A stretch of DNA of 64,000 bases, taken from positions 246,001 to 310,000 of the forward strand of contig NC_088302.1 in NCBI RefSeq assembly GCF_032854445.1, read 5' to 3'. Position 1 is the stretch's first letter; each line of letters starts with the position of its first letter. Source of the DNA: Liolophura sinensis. Taxonomy: Eukaryota; Mollusca; Polyplacophora; Chitonida; Chitonidae. The position numbers and the translations under genes are program-made. Positions 26,042 through 38,838 of this stretch are shown in pieces. Under the pieces are notes generated by a model. The model made no database searches. It was not told the origin of the DNA and saw nothing but the letters and a program-made list of their open reading frames with translations.

Positions 26042-27357
26042 CTAACAAAGAAATCCTTGTTAAAACTTGATTTATAGAGGTACCAAGTACCTCAGAAAAA
26101 ATGTGTGTGGCCGTTTACATGTAGATGTATTTTCACCCCTCGTCCTAAATAAGTCAGTGGTATTACTGGTGTTCTTTTCTCAACACCAGCTGATACATTA
26201 TTATGCAACAGGTAAAGTGTAGTGTTACTTCTATATCACAGATTCCATAGCATTGCAAGATGTTCAGGGAATGGACTGACCTGGTAACATAAAAAAAAAC
26301 AGTTGTCCAGTGGGCGGCCAGTGTACTCTCCCCTGAATTCATGTAACCTTGGGTGCAGTCAGGGCACGCCTTAGCTGATGTCATCTCTTAGGGACAAGAA
26401 CATGTTAGATGTGATGGTTAAGACAGAGTTATTTTGGATGTATAATGTAATAGCCACAATAAATTCACGATAGGTTGAAGTTTAGTTCCTTGATGAATTT
26501 AAGTACCAAAGTGGATGTGTAAAAATCGGTTCCGCCCATACATAGCCTACATGAAAATCAGATTGAGTAGTGATTTTGCTATTTCCTCAGTATGGACACC
26601 ATCTGGCCAGAGCGCAGATACTCCTTTCTAGGGTTCCACATCTCAGTGTTGATGGTGGCTTGAGGGGTCCACAACAGAGGTTTCTGTAGCAGAGGGTTTC
26701 TTCGACTAGTAGTTACCTTCTGTGGTTAGTAATTTCCATGGCTAGTTAATTTCTGTGGTTAGAAATTTCCATGTTTAGTTAATTTCTGTGGGGTAGTTAA
26801 TTTTTGTAGCAGGGGTTTTGTGTAGTGGTCAATTTCGGTAGCAAGCCGTTAATGTTGCCGTCTAATTTCTGCTGCGAATTAAGTGGTCAATAACGCAAAT
26901 TTTTTTCTGGTACTATTAGGGTAATGTCTCTAGTAGTCTCTGTCACAAATTGTAAATATACAAACATTAAGAAAATGGGAATGTAAATAAACTATTACAG
27001 CTACTCCTTCAATTCTGAACGTTTGCGTTGTTTCTTCGAATAAGCAATTATCTGTTGCCTCCGCTAGTTCCAATACATGGTATTTATATCCGAAAGTGCG
27101 ACTTGGTATAAAATGACTTCTGGTTGAAGTTCATTGTGTTATAATTAGACACCGTGAAACACTCACTAACCATATTTGTGCAGAGCAATCCTGTTCACTG
27201 TTTACACAACAACGACTGTTCATTCTTGCTTTAACAGGAAAGCCAATGACATTACTGTCACAGAGCTGTAAAATTAGGTTGTCATGTGGAGTGAAGCGGA
27301 ACAACCAGTCACGTGATACTTTGATTCACGAGGGACAGGTCTTATATCCCCGTGTGG
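26042..27357. other. Unassigned DNA
   Basis: Contains the degenerate repeat at 26690-26895. The minus ORF 26163-26384 (73 aa) is unrecognised. Confidence 0.5.
26690..26895. repeat. Degenerate short tandem repeat, ~20-bp unit
   Basis: Variants of tttctgtggttagtaatttc and ccatggctagttaa recur irregularly, so the boundaries are uncertain. Confidence 0.6.
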
Positions 27358-27700
27358 TGCACACGTGATGCTAATGAACCAGGCAAGGAATTGTTTAGTT
27401 ACAGGGTAACAAGACTGGTATAACCACAGAAAGCCAGTTTACACGTGACACTGAAAAACCAGTCAAGTGATTGTTTGGTTACAGAGTAAAAAAGACTTAC
27501 ATCATCACACAAAGCTGGTTTACACGTAACATTGAAGAACCAAGTGATTGTTTGGTTACAGCGTAACACGACTTACATCACCACACAAAGCTGGTTTTCA
27601 CATGACACTGAAGTACCAGTCAAGTGATTGTTTGGTTACAGAATAACAAGAATTACACCACCACACAAAGCTGATTTACACGTCACGCTGATAAACGCCA
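27358..27700. repeat. Minisatellite, ~80-bp unit, ~4.5 copies
   Basis: Landmarks gtcaagtgattgtttggtta, cagagtaacaagac, ccacacaaagctgg and ttacacgtgacactga recur. The gattgttt positions (27388, 27469, 27546, 27626) give spacings of 77-81 bp. Confidence 0.9.
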
Positions 27701-27859
27701 AGACTTTATAACACCCGAACATCGTTCTCAAATTCACTACTTGTTTGCGTTGGACAAAGAATCTTATTACACGAGTTTGGTGACGAGATTAACTGGGATT
27801 AGCTACACAAATATACCCCTAAGTGACAAATGTGGACACCTCTGATAGTCTATACACCA

Positions 27860-28868
27860 TCTCGCAGTTGTTACACCTTATTTTGGTTGCTACACATTCT
27901 GACTGTTGCTAAACCTTATGTTGGTTGCTACACATTCTGACAGTGGCTACACTTTATGTTGGTTGCCACACATTCTGTCTGCTGCTACAGCTTATGTTGG
28001 TTGCTACACATTCTGACTGTTGCTACACCTTATGTTGGTTGCTACACATTCTGTTTGTTGCTACACCTTATGTTGGTTGCTACACATTCTGACTGTTGCT
28101 ACACCTTATGTTGGTTGCTACACATTCTGACAATGGCTACACCTTATGTTGGTTGCTACACATTCTGACTGTTGCTACACCTTATATTGGTTGCTACACA
28201 TTCTGCCTGTTGCTACACATCATGTTGGTTGCCACACATTCTGACTGTTGCTACACCTTATGTTGGTTGCTACACATTCTAACAGTTGCCACACCTAATG
28301 TTGGTTGCTACACATTTTGACTGTTGCTACACCTTATGTTGGTTGCTACAAATTCTGACAGTGGCTACACCTAATGTTGGTTGCTACACATTTTGACTGT
28401 TGCTACACCTTATGTTGGTTGCTAAACATTCTGACTGTTGCTACACCTTATGTTGTTTGCTACACATTGTGTCGGTTGCTACACCTTATGTTGGTTGCTA
28501 CACCTTATGTTGGTTGCTACACATTCTGACAGCGGCTACACCTTATGTTGGTTGCAACACACTCTGTCTGTTGCTACACACTCTGTCTGTTGCTACACCT
28601 TATGTTGGTTGCTACACATTCTGTCTGTTGCTATACCTTAAGTTGGTTACTGCACATTCTGACTGTTGCTACACCTTATGTTGGTTGCTACACATTCTGA
28701 CGTGCTATACCTTATGTTGGTTGCTACATATTCTGACTGTTGCTTCACCTTATGTTGGTTGCTACACATTCTGACAATGGCTACATCTGATGTTGAATGA
28801 TAAACATTCTGACAGTTGCTACACACTATGTTGGTTGCTAAAAATTTTGACAGTTTTACACAGTCTTA
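27860..28868. repeat. Minisatellite, 38-bp dimeric unit, ~26 copies
   Basis: Each unit is two related half-units, tgttgctacaccttatgt and tggttgctacacattctgac, so the ancestral monomer was about 19 bp. Units near 28490-28620 have gained or lost half-units. Confidence 0.95.
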
Positions 28869-29805
28869 CAGTTGCTGAAGCTTCAGGCATAGGTTACATT
28901 TGAGATTTGCTACATTTTCTGTCAACCGCTAACGGCTTAACTGGATAGAAAATCTCACTTAAAAACTATACCCAGTCACTATGTAGCACATAGAGAAACA
29001 CCTCTCTAAGGAATTCCTACCAGATAAACAGAACACTTATCATTTCTGAGGGAACTGGAAACGCTAAAATTCGGAGGTATTAAAGTTGTATTATTTAAGA
29101 CGATGAACACGGTAGAACAATTGTCAGGGCTATAACCTACACGATTGTAGTGACAGGTAACTGATAAGACGACATCGGTAGCTGTCGGGTGTCATTTAGA
29201 AACACGTGCGGAATGTAACAGTTACGCCATCGTCATGCCGGCTCTGACATTTCTCCAGATGCCTCCGCGCCGATTAACACCTGGCTGTATAAATACGCAG
29301 CGCATGGTTCTAAAATCGACCCTCTTTGAAGGTGCAGTGAAGATTTTACAGTGGATTTCTGGGGAAGTTTCAGCAATTAACAGTGCCACACGGGGATACA
29401 TTCCGGACGTTCTCACTTAGACGTATCGGCCGCCACACGCAATGGACGCATGGGAACTGGGAACTAAGGCTTCACGAATACAGTCCCGGCTACTTACACT
29501 AAAAACACGTCATAGGAGCATCTGCGATATATAGGATGGTGTTAACCGTTATGTGGGAAGATTTCATTAACCACAACATGAAGTCTGGGCTGGCAGAACA
29601 CACGTCCTTATCCTCACTGAAGCCAGTGTCTTTATGTTATATTACTTCTCTACATGGTTCACTCCAAAAAACTGTACCAAGCATTGGAACAAGACATTCA
29701 ACAGCATCGATATTAGGATTTGATATCAAGGTAGCGAGATATTTCACAGTGACATTGATTTCGTCCATCCTGATTATAGATACAGGATTTTTTTTACTGT
29801 ATCTT
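28869..29805. other. Unassigned DNA
   Basis: Antiparallel ORFs lie at 29536-29841 (plus, 101 aa) and 29637-29831 (minus), and another pair at 29222-29420. None is recognised. Confidence 0.45.
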
Positions 29806-30262
29806 AAGCCCTTAACCCAGAAATGCGTCAAAAGCCCTTAACCCTAGAGATGTGTTAAATGCCATTAACCCTACAGATGCGCCAAAAGCCCTTATCCAAA
29901 AGCCCTTAACCCTAGAGATGCGTGAAAAGCCCTTAACCCTAGAGATGCGTGAAAAGCCTTAACCCTAGAGATGCGCCAGAAGCCCTTAACCCTAGAGATG
30001 CGCCAGAAGCCCTTAACCCTGGAGATGTGTCAAAAGCCCTTAATCCTACTGATGCATCAAAAGCCCTTAACCGTAGAGATGCCTCAAAAGCCTTTAACCG
30101 TAGAGATGCCTCAAAAGACCTTAACCCTAGAGATGCGTCAAAAACCTTAACTCTACAGATGCGTCAAATGCCCTTAACCCTATAGATGCGTCAAATGCCC
30201 TTAACGCTGGAGATGCGTCAAAAGCCCTTGAGCCTAGAGATGCGTTAAATCTCATTAACCAG
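29806..30262. repeat. Minisatellite, 27-bp unit containing a telomere-like core, ~16 copies
   Basis: Units of cccttaaccctagagatgcg followed by tcaaaag. The cttaaccctag part resembles the metazoan telomere repeat (ccctaa)n but is only one interrupted motif per 27 bp. The array ends in direct contact with the 57-bp array. Confidence 0.93.
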
Positions 30263-30263
30263 A

Positions 30264-30792
30264 GATATGGTGTCCGCCGTTCAGGGCGTGGCTATAGGGT
30301 TACCGTTGTTTTAGACGTGGCTATATGGGGTCCGCCGTTTAGCACCTATACGGTTACCGTGATGTTAGATGTGGCTATATGCTGTCCGCCGTTCAATTAC
30401 GTGGCTATAGGGTTGCTGTGGTTTTAGACGTGTCTATAGCGTGTTCACCGGTTGGGACGTGCAGAGTTAATGCGGTTTTAGATGTGACTATATGGTGTCC
30501 GCCGTTCAGGACGTGGTTATAGGGTTACTGTGGTGTTAGATGTGGCTATATGGTGTCTGCCGTTTAGGGCGTATATGGTTACTGCGGCGTTAGACGTGGC
30601 TATATGGTGTCCGTCGTTCAGGACGTGGCTATATGGTGTCCGCCGTTCAGGACGTGGCTATAGGGTTACTGCGGTGTTAGGCGTGGCTATATGGTGTCCG
30701 CCGTGTAGGACGTATACGGTTATAGCGGTGTTAGACGTGGCTATACGGTGTCGCCGTTTAGGACGTATACAGTTACGATAGTTTTAGACATG
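30264..30792. repeat. Minisatellite, ~57-bp unit, ~9 copies
   Basis: gacgtggctatatggtgtcc, gccgttcaggacgt and gggttactgcggtgtta recur at 54-58-bp spacing. Half-unit duplications occur near 30590-30670. Confidence 0.9.
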
Positions 30793-31292
30793 ACGACAGG
30801 ATATTCAGCGCTGTGACGTCATATCATGAAAGTGATGTAAACCAGAAAAATGAATGAGACATTGCCCCAGCATTTAAATAAAGTGAAAGGAAACAGGAAG
30901 GCCCCTGGCTTTCCACAGTTTTCTTCGTTCATATGTACCACAAAATTAAGATTACGCCCATGAACGTTTGTGAAATTAACCTCAATGACAATCATAGGCT
31001 GTATCAGATTAAACACACACTAATACATGTACACGTATACATGGGTATGGCAGCCCAACCTGGTATCATATATACCCTTTTTCAGACAGCAAAAACTTGG
31101 ATAGGGAGCTAAACGTAACTTGATGAGGTAGTTAAGCATGTTTATACCAAGTTGTCCAACCGTACTCTAGATTTATCAGCTGAAAATGACATGATCACGC
31201 ATCGAATCATGACTTGGTCAACGAAATATGACATTCTTTCAAGCTTCCAGGCGATCTCACCCCCTTGAAGGCGTGTATTTACAGAACAAGAA
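30793..31292. other. Unassigned spacer
   Basis: No gene or repeat is seen beyond a 65-aa minus ORF (30819-31016). Confidence 0.5.
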
Positions 31293-31432
31293 TGGACTAC
31301 TAAGGGAGCCACAATGGACTACTAAGGAAGCCACAATGGACTACTAAGGAAGCCACAATGGACTACTAAGGGAGCCACAGTGGACTACTAAAGGAGCCAC
31401 AGTGGATATTAAGGGAGCCACAGTTGACTAAA
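31293..31432. repeat. Minisatellite, 22-bp unit, ~6.5 copies
   Basis: atggactactaagggagcca + ca units. The last copies are shortened. Confidence 0.93.
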
Positions 31433-32019
31433 ACTTGAAGGTGAACCTCAGCTATGACTGATAGATCTCAAATCTCTAACGCCGACATCCACATATTTGT
31501 ACACGACTATATAGGCATGGGCTATTCGGAATGCCGAAAGGAACATGCAGTTGTCATCTCATCTAGGTGTGCGTTTAGAATACCTCGGGCCATGGAATGA
31601 TATTTATTGTGAGGCGGACAGAGGGAAAGAATAGTATATAAATATTAAATGTAAAAGACAAACACATGAAATGTACAGTGTAGCACAGGATAAAGCCTGT
31701 GCGGGTGGATAGGCCTGTGCAAAGATCCAGTTCAACGCCTGAAAACTCAAAATCTGAAGTCTGACCAGAGATGTCAGCGTCATAAGCTATAACGTCACCC
31801 ACTGAATCATAACCGGCGATAAATCTATTGTATTTGATGGGCTTAGCTATAATTTCGTTTCTACCCTTAACGCAATATTTAAACAATTACAACATTAATA
31901 ATTAGAACCAGTAGCATAATCTGGACATTAACCCTTTAAGCAGTTGAAACCGATTACTTAAGTCAGCGGTTAAAACGCACTAAAGCAAAGAGCAAAACGC
32001 CGTGTGCTTGAGCAGCTAA
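31433..32019. other. Unassigned spacer with a 103-aa minus ORF
   Basis: The ORF at 31575-31886 (minus) is non-repetitive and hydrophobic near its end. I recognise no domain. Confidence 0.35.
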
Positions 32020-32438
32020 AACAGAGTAATACGCCAAGACGAAATCTCCAGTTAGACAGTGTAATACGCTCAGACGAAATCTCAAGTCAGACAGTGTAAT
32101 ACTCCAAGACGAAATCTCCAGTCAGACAGTGTAATACGCCAAGACGAAATCTCCAGTCAAACAGTGTAATACGCCAAGACGAAATCTCCAGTCAAACAGT
32201 GTAATACGCTCAGACGAAATCTCCAGTCAGTGTAATACGCCCAGACGAAATCTCCAGTCATCAGTGCAATTCGCCCATACTATCTCTAGTCAGACAGTGT
32301 AATACCCCAAGTCGAAATCTCTAGTCAAACAGTGTAATACGCCAAGACAAATCTCCACTCAGACAGTGTAATACCTCAAGTAAAATCTCCACTCAGACAG
32401 TGTAATACCTCAAGACGAAATCTCCACTCAGATAGCAA
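32020..32438. repeat. Minisatellite, ~35-bp unit, ~12 copies
   Basis: cagtgtaatacgccaagacg followed by aaatctccagtcaga, with small deletions in the right half. Confidence 0.93.
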
Positions 32439-32491
32439 AATGTCCAAGGATTGTCAAACGTGCAAGAGCAGAATTATCTGCATCAGTTTAA

Positions 32492-33292
32492 GACTAACCT
32501 ACTACCGTAGAATATCCCCATAATCAATCAGAACTACCTACTACCGTAGAATATCCCCATAATCAATCAGAACTACCTACTACCGTAGAATATCCCCATA
32601 ATCAATCAGAACTACCCTGTACAGTAGAATATCTCCATAATCATCAGAACTATCCTGTACAGTAGAATATCTCCATAATCATCAGAACTACCCTGTACAG
32701 TAGAATATCCCCATAATCATCAGAGGTACCCTGTACAGTAGAATATCTCCATAATCATCAGAACTACCCTGTACCGTAGAATATCCCCATAATCATCAGA
32801 ACTACCCTGTACAATAGAATATCCCCATAATCATCAGAACTTCCCTGTGCAGCAGAATATCCCCATAATCATCAGAACTACCCTGTACAGCAGAATATCG
32901 CCATAATACCCTGTACAGTAGAATATCTCCATAATCATCAGAACTACCATGTACAGTAGAATATCCCCATAATCATCAGAACTACCATGTACAGTAGAAT
33001 ATCCCCATAATCATCAGAACTACCCTGTACCGTAGAATATCCCCATAATCATCAGAACTACCCTGTACAATAGAATATCCCCATAATCATCAGAACTATC
33101 CTGTACAGTAGAATATCTCCATAATCATCAGAACTACCCTGTACAGCAGAATATCGCCATAATCATCAGAACTACCATGTACAGTAGAATATCTCCATAA
33201 TCATCAGAACTACCATGTACAGCAGAATATCGCCATAATCATCAGAACTACCATGTACAGTAGAATATCCCCATAATCATCAGAACTGCCCT
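32492..33292. repeat. Minisatellite, 38-bp unit, ~21 copies
   Basis: gtagaatatccccataatca followed by tcagaactaccctgtaca. The first three units are a distinct subtype (ctactacc in place of cctgtaca). One unit is truncated near 32900. Confidence 0.95.
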
Positions 33293-34264
33293 CTATTAGA
33301 ATAATAATCAGTAGAATTATCTCTAATCTTTATTAGAACTAAACACTTACTTTCTCCACATTTCCGGAAGATCGGATCTACGTCTGCTCATGGCCAATCG
33401 TCTCCAGCTCGGAAACATGTTTCAAAACACCACCCTTTTATAAGGACAATCATTTACTTTATGGTAACAGGAAACTGTCGTGAACAAATTTCTGAGCACA
33501 GAAATGTGTTAACAGTCAGATGAGAGAATGTTGAATGCGAGGCTAGTCTGAGCTGAAGCTGGACATGGCAGACCGGAAGCAGAAAGGCTGGACGCTTTTA
33601 GGGGCCTGACCACTACCTATTGTGAGGAACGGCTAATGTTTCGGCCAATCTAACGTATGGTAAACACTTAACGTTTTTATTCAGACAGTGTACTTTACGT
33701 CAGTCATACCGGACTCTGGTCTGAGCTTTAACAATGGTGGCTGACCAAGTACCGGGCACATCTGGTCTAAAATGGACATATGGTAGCATGTGTTTTTAAG
33801 GCTGAACAATGGCGACGACCTCGTGTGGGAATGGCTATTTGTTCACACATAACCGGTGATATTCGAACACTGTCAGGGTTTAATTCTTACAATTCCTGCC
33901 AATGCTAAATGCTTACATTAAGTAAGGTAACAGTTTGACTGATAGCAGTCCTCAAAGTGGCATACTTGGTAATAGAATACAGCTCTGTGTACAATACGAC
34001 GTGATTGATATTCTATTTAGAAATGGGTGTATCTGTGTATATCTTGTGTCAGCCCTGTTTGTGGCCGGATGTAGTTGTCGTTCTTTGAATTCCGCCTATG
34101 GCAAGTAACCCTATCGACAATATAGCTCTGTTGGCTTCCGAAACTAGATCCAAGTCTGATAAAAACAGGTAAACTTTAGATAGAACCTTTAATGTAAACT
34201 GGATGAGGAAACATCATTTTTGTTCCTGTTGGTTCTACACAAAAAGACATCTTTATAATAATGT
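33293..34264. other. Unassigned single-copy-looking DNA
   Basis: No gene or repeat recognised. Confidence 0.5.
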
Positions 34265-34906
34265 TACGCCAAATCAACTCCAGAAATGCAGCTTTTTACT
34301 ACGTCCTATCCAACGAATATCGGTCAAATGCAGCTTAACATTACATCCGATCCAACACCTATCGGTCACTCAAAAGACGCAGCTTAACATTACGTCCGAT
34401 CCAACAACCATCGGTCACTCTAAAAATGCAGCTTAACATTACGTCCAATCCAACAACCATCGGTCACTCTAAAAATACAGCTTAACTTTACGTCCGATCC
34501 AACCATCAGTCACTCTAAAAACGCAGCTTTTTACTACGTCAGATTCAACAGCCATCGGTCACTCCAGAAACGCAGCTGAACATTACGTCCGATCCAAAAA
34601 CCATCGGTCACTCTAAAAATGCAGCTTAACATTACGTCCGATCCAACAAACATCGGTCACTTTAAAAACAGAGTTTAACATAGCGTCCGATCCAGCAGCC
34701 ATCGGTCACTCTAAAAATGCAGCTTAACACTGTGTCCGATCCAACATCCATCGGTCACTCAAAAAACGCATCTTAACATTACGTCCGATCCAAAAACCAT
34801 CGGTCAGTCTAAAAATGCAGCGAAACACTACATCAGATCCAATAACCATCGGTAACTTTAAAAATGCAGTTTAACATAACGTCCGATCCAACAACCATCG
34901 GACTGT
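34265..34906. repeat. Minisatellite, 49-bp unit, ~13 copies
   Basis: catcggtcactctaaaaatg, cagcttaacattacgtccg and atccaacaac recur at 49 bp. The array joins the next array at about 34906 with no spacer. Confidence 0.93.
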
Positions 34907-36622
34907 GGTGAGGATAAGACTGTCTAGCGGCTGTGGTGAGAACAAGACTGTATCTACCGGCTGTGGTGAGGATAAGGCTGTGTCTACCAGATGTGTTGAG
35001 GATAAGACTGTGTCTGCGGGCTGTGGTGAGGATAAGGCTGTCTATCAGCTGTGGTGAGGATAAGACTGTGTCCACCGACTGTAGTGAGGATGAGGTTGTG
35101 TCTACCAGCTGTAGCGAGGATAAGGCCGTGTATACCAACTGTAGTGAGGATAAGGCTGTGTCTACGGGCTGTGGTGAGGATAAGGCTGTTTCTGCCGGCT
35201 GTGGTGAGGATAAGGCTGTGTCTCGTTTGTGGTGAGGATGAGGTTGTGTCTACCAAATGTGGTGAGGATAAGGCTGTCTACTAGCTGTAGTGAGGATAAG
35301 GTTTTCTACTAGCTGTAGTGAACATAAGGCTGTCTACTAGCTGTAGTGAGGATAGGCCTTGTCTACCTGCTGCAGTGAGGATAACGCTGTGCCTACCCGC
35401 CGTGGTGAGGATAAGGTCTACCAGCTAGAGTAAGTACAAGGTTGTGTCTAAAGGCAGTAGTGAGGATAACGCCGTGTCTACCAGCTGTAGTGAGGATGAG
35501 GCTGTGTCTACCTGCTGTAGTGAGAATAAGGCTGTTTCTACCAGCTGTGGTGAGGATAAGGTTGTGTCTACCAGCTGTATTGAGTATAAGGCTGTGTCTT
35601 CCAGCTATAGTCAGGACAAGGCTGTGTCTACCGACCGTGGCAAACACAATCTTGTGTCTACCAGCTATGTTGAGGATAAGGTTGTGTCTATCGTCTGTGG
35701 TGAGGGCAAGGTTGTGCCTGTCGTCTGTGGTGAGGACAAGGTTGTGTCTACCGGCTGTGGCAAACACAATGTTGTGTCTATCAGCTATGTTGAGGACAAG
35801 GTTGTGTCTATCGTCTGTGGTGAGGGCAAGGTTGTGTCTATCTTCTGTGGTGAAGGCAAGGTCGTGTCTGTCGTCTGTGGTGAGGACAAGGTTGTGTCTA
35901 TCGTCTGTCCTGAAGGCAAGATTGTGTCTGTCGTCTGTGGAGAGGGCAAGGTTGTGTCTATCGTCTGTGGTGAGGACAAAGTTGTGTCTATCGTCTGTGG
36001 TGAGGGCAATATTGTGTCTGTCGTCTGTGCTGAAGGCTAGATTGTGTCTGTCGTCTGTGGTGAGACAAGGTTGTGTCTTTCGTCTGTGCTGAAGGCAATA
36101 TTGTGTCTGTCGTCTGTGCTGAAGGCTAGATTGTGTCTGTCGTCTGTGACGAGGGCAAGGTTGTGTCTCTCGTCTGTGGTGAGGACAAGGCTGTGTCTAC
36201 CGGCTGTGGCAAACACAATGTTGTGTCTACCAGCTGTGAAGAGGGCAAGGTTGTGTCTATCGTCTGTGGTGAGGACAAGGTTGTGTCTATCGTCTGTGAT
36301 GAGGACACGGTTGTGTCTCTCGTCTGTTGTGAGGACAAGGCTGTGTCTACTGGCTGTTGCAAAGACAATGTTGTGTTTACGGGCTATGTTGAGGACAAGG
36401 TTGTGTCCATCGTCTGTGGTGAGGACAAGGTTGTGTCTACTGGCTGTTGCAAAGACAATGTTGTGTTTACGGGCCATGTTGAGGACAAGGTTATGTCTAT
36501 CGTCTGTGGTGAGGACAAGTTTGTGCCTATCGTTTGTTGTGAGGACAAAACTGTGTGTGTTGTTTGTGATGAGGACAAGATCGTGTCTATCGTCTATGGC
36601 GAGGGCAACGTTATGTTCGGAT
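34907..36622. repeat. Minisatellite, 30-bp unit, ~57 copies, two subtypes
   Basis: The left part has accagctgtggtgaggataa + ggctgtgtct units. The right part has atcgtctgtggtgaggacaa + ggttgtgtct units. A marker variant (ggcaaacacaat or gcaaagacaatg) recurs at about 35638, 35758, 36208, 36355 and 36445. These distances are near multiples of 30, indicating block duplication. The 30-bp period yields ORFs up to 216 aa on plus and 201 aa on minus in several frames, so none is a credible gene. Confidence 0.95.
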
Positions 36623-36944
36623 GAAACACCGAAGTACCACAATAGAGTCTACTCATTCTATCGAAGTCTCTATATGAATACCGCACACACGTGAGACAAC
36701 AGGAGAATAATAATACAATACTGCTGTGTTCTACAAGTACTTTTTATGACTCCAAAGTGCCTGTTATACACAACTGATGAATGACGCGGTGCGGGTCAAC
36801 GAATAGATGGTGCGAAAAAATTAGACCTTTTTCCTACTTGGCCCTTCTCGAAAACATTCCTCCGTTTGTAACACGATAAGATTCGTTGCATCTGGCAGCA
36901 GACAGCATTGATCCGAGGGTCTTTGCATAATTTGCCCGAATTTT

Positions 36945-37520
36945 AAAGGTGCAGAAAATATAAAAATGACATAAAGTTTAGATGAAAGAGTGCGAAAAGT
37001 TATTCCTTAATGTAGTCTTCAAAATTTTTTCCAATTTTTTACTTGAAAATAATTTTTGTATGGTGGGTGTTTGGGACCACCTTTTGGTATTTATAGTATT
37101 TGTTTAATAAATGAGGATGTAACATAGGTTTAATAATATTTTTGCACTAGAATTTGTTCTTTTCAGCCAACAAATGTATTAAACTTCAATTTGGATCATA
37201 TTTATATTTTTAATATGTCCACAAATATTATCATAATTTAGGTTAAATGCATATATTTCGATATAAACAACAAATTTACATTCAAATAAATTTAATAGAC
37301 AAACATCACATCCTTATTCAGAACATTATTATGCAACAACGATAAATAACAAAAGTTGGTCCCAAATACCCACCATACAAAAATATTTTCAAATACCCTG
37401 TTTTCTTGAAAAAAAAATCCAAAAAAATATTAAAAATCATATTTGCAAATAAGTTTTGACTCTCTTTCATCTGATTTTAGCATCATTTTTATGTTTTCTT
37501 CTCCTTTAAACAAACTTTCT
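36945..37520. mobile_element. Diverged inverted-repeat (foldback or MITE-like) structure
   Basis: A 27-bp core at 37053-37079 (tttttgtatggtgggtg...) is matched in reverse complement at 37357-37383 with one mismatch. Weaker similarity extends inward to about 37115/37310 and outward to about 36945/37520, for example aaaNataaaaatga and agatgaaagag on each side. The loop is AT-rich. No protein domain is seen, though an FKG(A/E)ENIKM peptide could be read from both arms, so the arms may derive from an old coding repeat. It could be a non-autonomous DNA transposon or two opposed copies of one unknown repeat. Confidence 0.65.
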
Positions 37521-38099
37521 AAATTAGCACCACAGAATAAAGTATAATAAGGTACAGTTTGGCAGGCATCCTTGGGATTGTAGCCATGGTTTCGTGTGCA
37601 TGCCTCGAGCGGAGGCAAAATCTCCTAGCTAATAGCTGCAGTCCTGGGAATACGGCTCGTGGAATTTCGGAATTGCCAACCAAACCTTCCACCAGTTTTG
37701 TTGAATCTTCAATGGCACACAATATCAAATACGTAATTTGGTATAGTGAAAACGTGAAAGTCGAAAATATTGCAAACGCGAAGGAAGTCATACGTGGGTC
37801 TGTTGTGATAATGACGAATAGACTAGGCCTCTTTGAGACACGCTCTGCATTTCACGTATGTACCAAAACTAAATACCTTGAATATCTTAACTTCAAGAGC
37901 CCAAAACATGAGGAGGTTTGTAGAACTGACAAGAATAATTGGACCGAGAGAAGGAATTCATATGATTTGCCACTAAAAACCGAATGAAAATTTGCAAATT
38001 ACAATTTCGTGAATTTATCCCTTGAGTGGATCTGTGAAACTGAGTTTTCACGTATCCACCCTGAAGTGCGCAGAAATTAAGAAAACTACGGACTCTGGG
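37521..38099. other. Unassigned DNA with overlapping ORFs on both strands
   Basis: A plus ORF at 37559-37987 (142 aa) and a minus ORF at 37519-37791 (90 aa) overlap. Both are non-repetitive and unrecognised. This stretch adjoins the right arm of the inverted repeat and may be part of the same unknown element. Confidence 0.35.
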
Positions 38100-38838
38100 A
38101 AAGATGGACAAGGTTACCTGGGAAGGTAGACAAGTTTACCTGGGGAAACTGGACAAGGTTACCTGGTTAAGATGAACAAGGTTACCTGGAGAAGATGGAC
38201 AACGTTACCTGAGGAAGGTGGACAAGTTTACCTGGGGAAACTGGACAAGGTTACCTGGAGAAGATGGACAAGGTTACCTGGGTAAGATGAACAAGGTTAC
38301 CTGGAGAAGATGGACAAGGTTACCCGGGGAAACTGGACAAGGTTACCTGGGTAAGATGAACAAGGTTACCTGGGTAAGATGAACAAGGTTACCTGGGTAA
38401 GATGAACAAGGTTACCTGGAGAATATGGACAACGTTACCTGAGGAAGATGAACAAGGTTACCTGGAGAAGATGGACAAGGTTACCTGGGGAAACTGGACA
38501 AGGTTACCTGGGTAAGATGAACAAGGTTACCTGGGGAAGGTGGACAAGTTTACGTGGGGAAATTGGACAAGGTTACCTGGGGAAGATGAACAAGGTTACC
38601 TGGGAAGGTGGACAAGTTTACCTGGGGAAACTGGACAAGGCTACCTGGGTAAGATGAACAAGGTTACCTGGAGAAGATGAACAAGGTTACCTGGGTAAGA
38701 TGAACAAGGTTACCTGGAGAAGATGGACAAGGTTACCTGGGTAAGATGAACAAGGTTACCTGGAGAAGGCGAACAAGGTTACCTGGGTAAGATGAACAAG
38801 GTTACCTGCGGAAGATGAACAAAGTTATCATGGAAAAT
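38100..38838. repeat. Minisatellite, 22-23-bp unit, ~33 copies
   Basis: Mixed subtypes: gatggacaaggttacctgg with gagaa, gatgaacaaggttacctgg with gtaa, and ctggacaaggttacctgg with ggaaa. The order of subtypes is shuffled. The plus strand is purine/G-rich. Confidence 0.95.

Noticed and set aside
29806-30262. True interstitial telomere
   Set aside because: The telomere-like motif occurs once per 27-bp unit and is not a run of ccctaa.
36945-37520. Hairpin as a microRNA precursor
   Set aside because: The arms are far too long and diverged, with a loop of more than 250 bp. A transposon-like inverted repeat fits better.
37559-37987. 142-aa ORF as a confident gene
   Set aside because: No recognised domain, an overlapping ORF on the other strand, and proximity to a repeat arm. 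It is kept only as an unassigned stretch.
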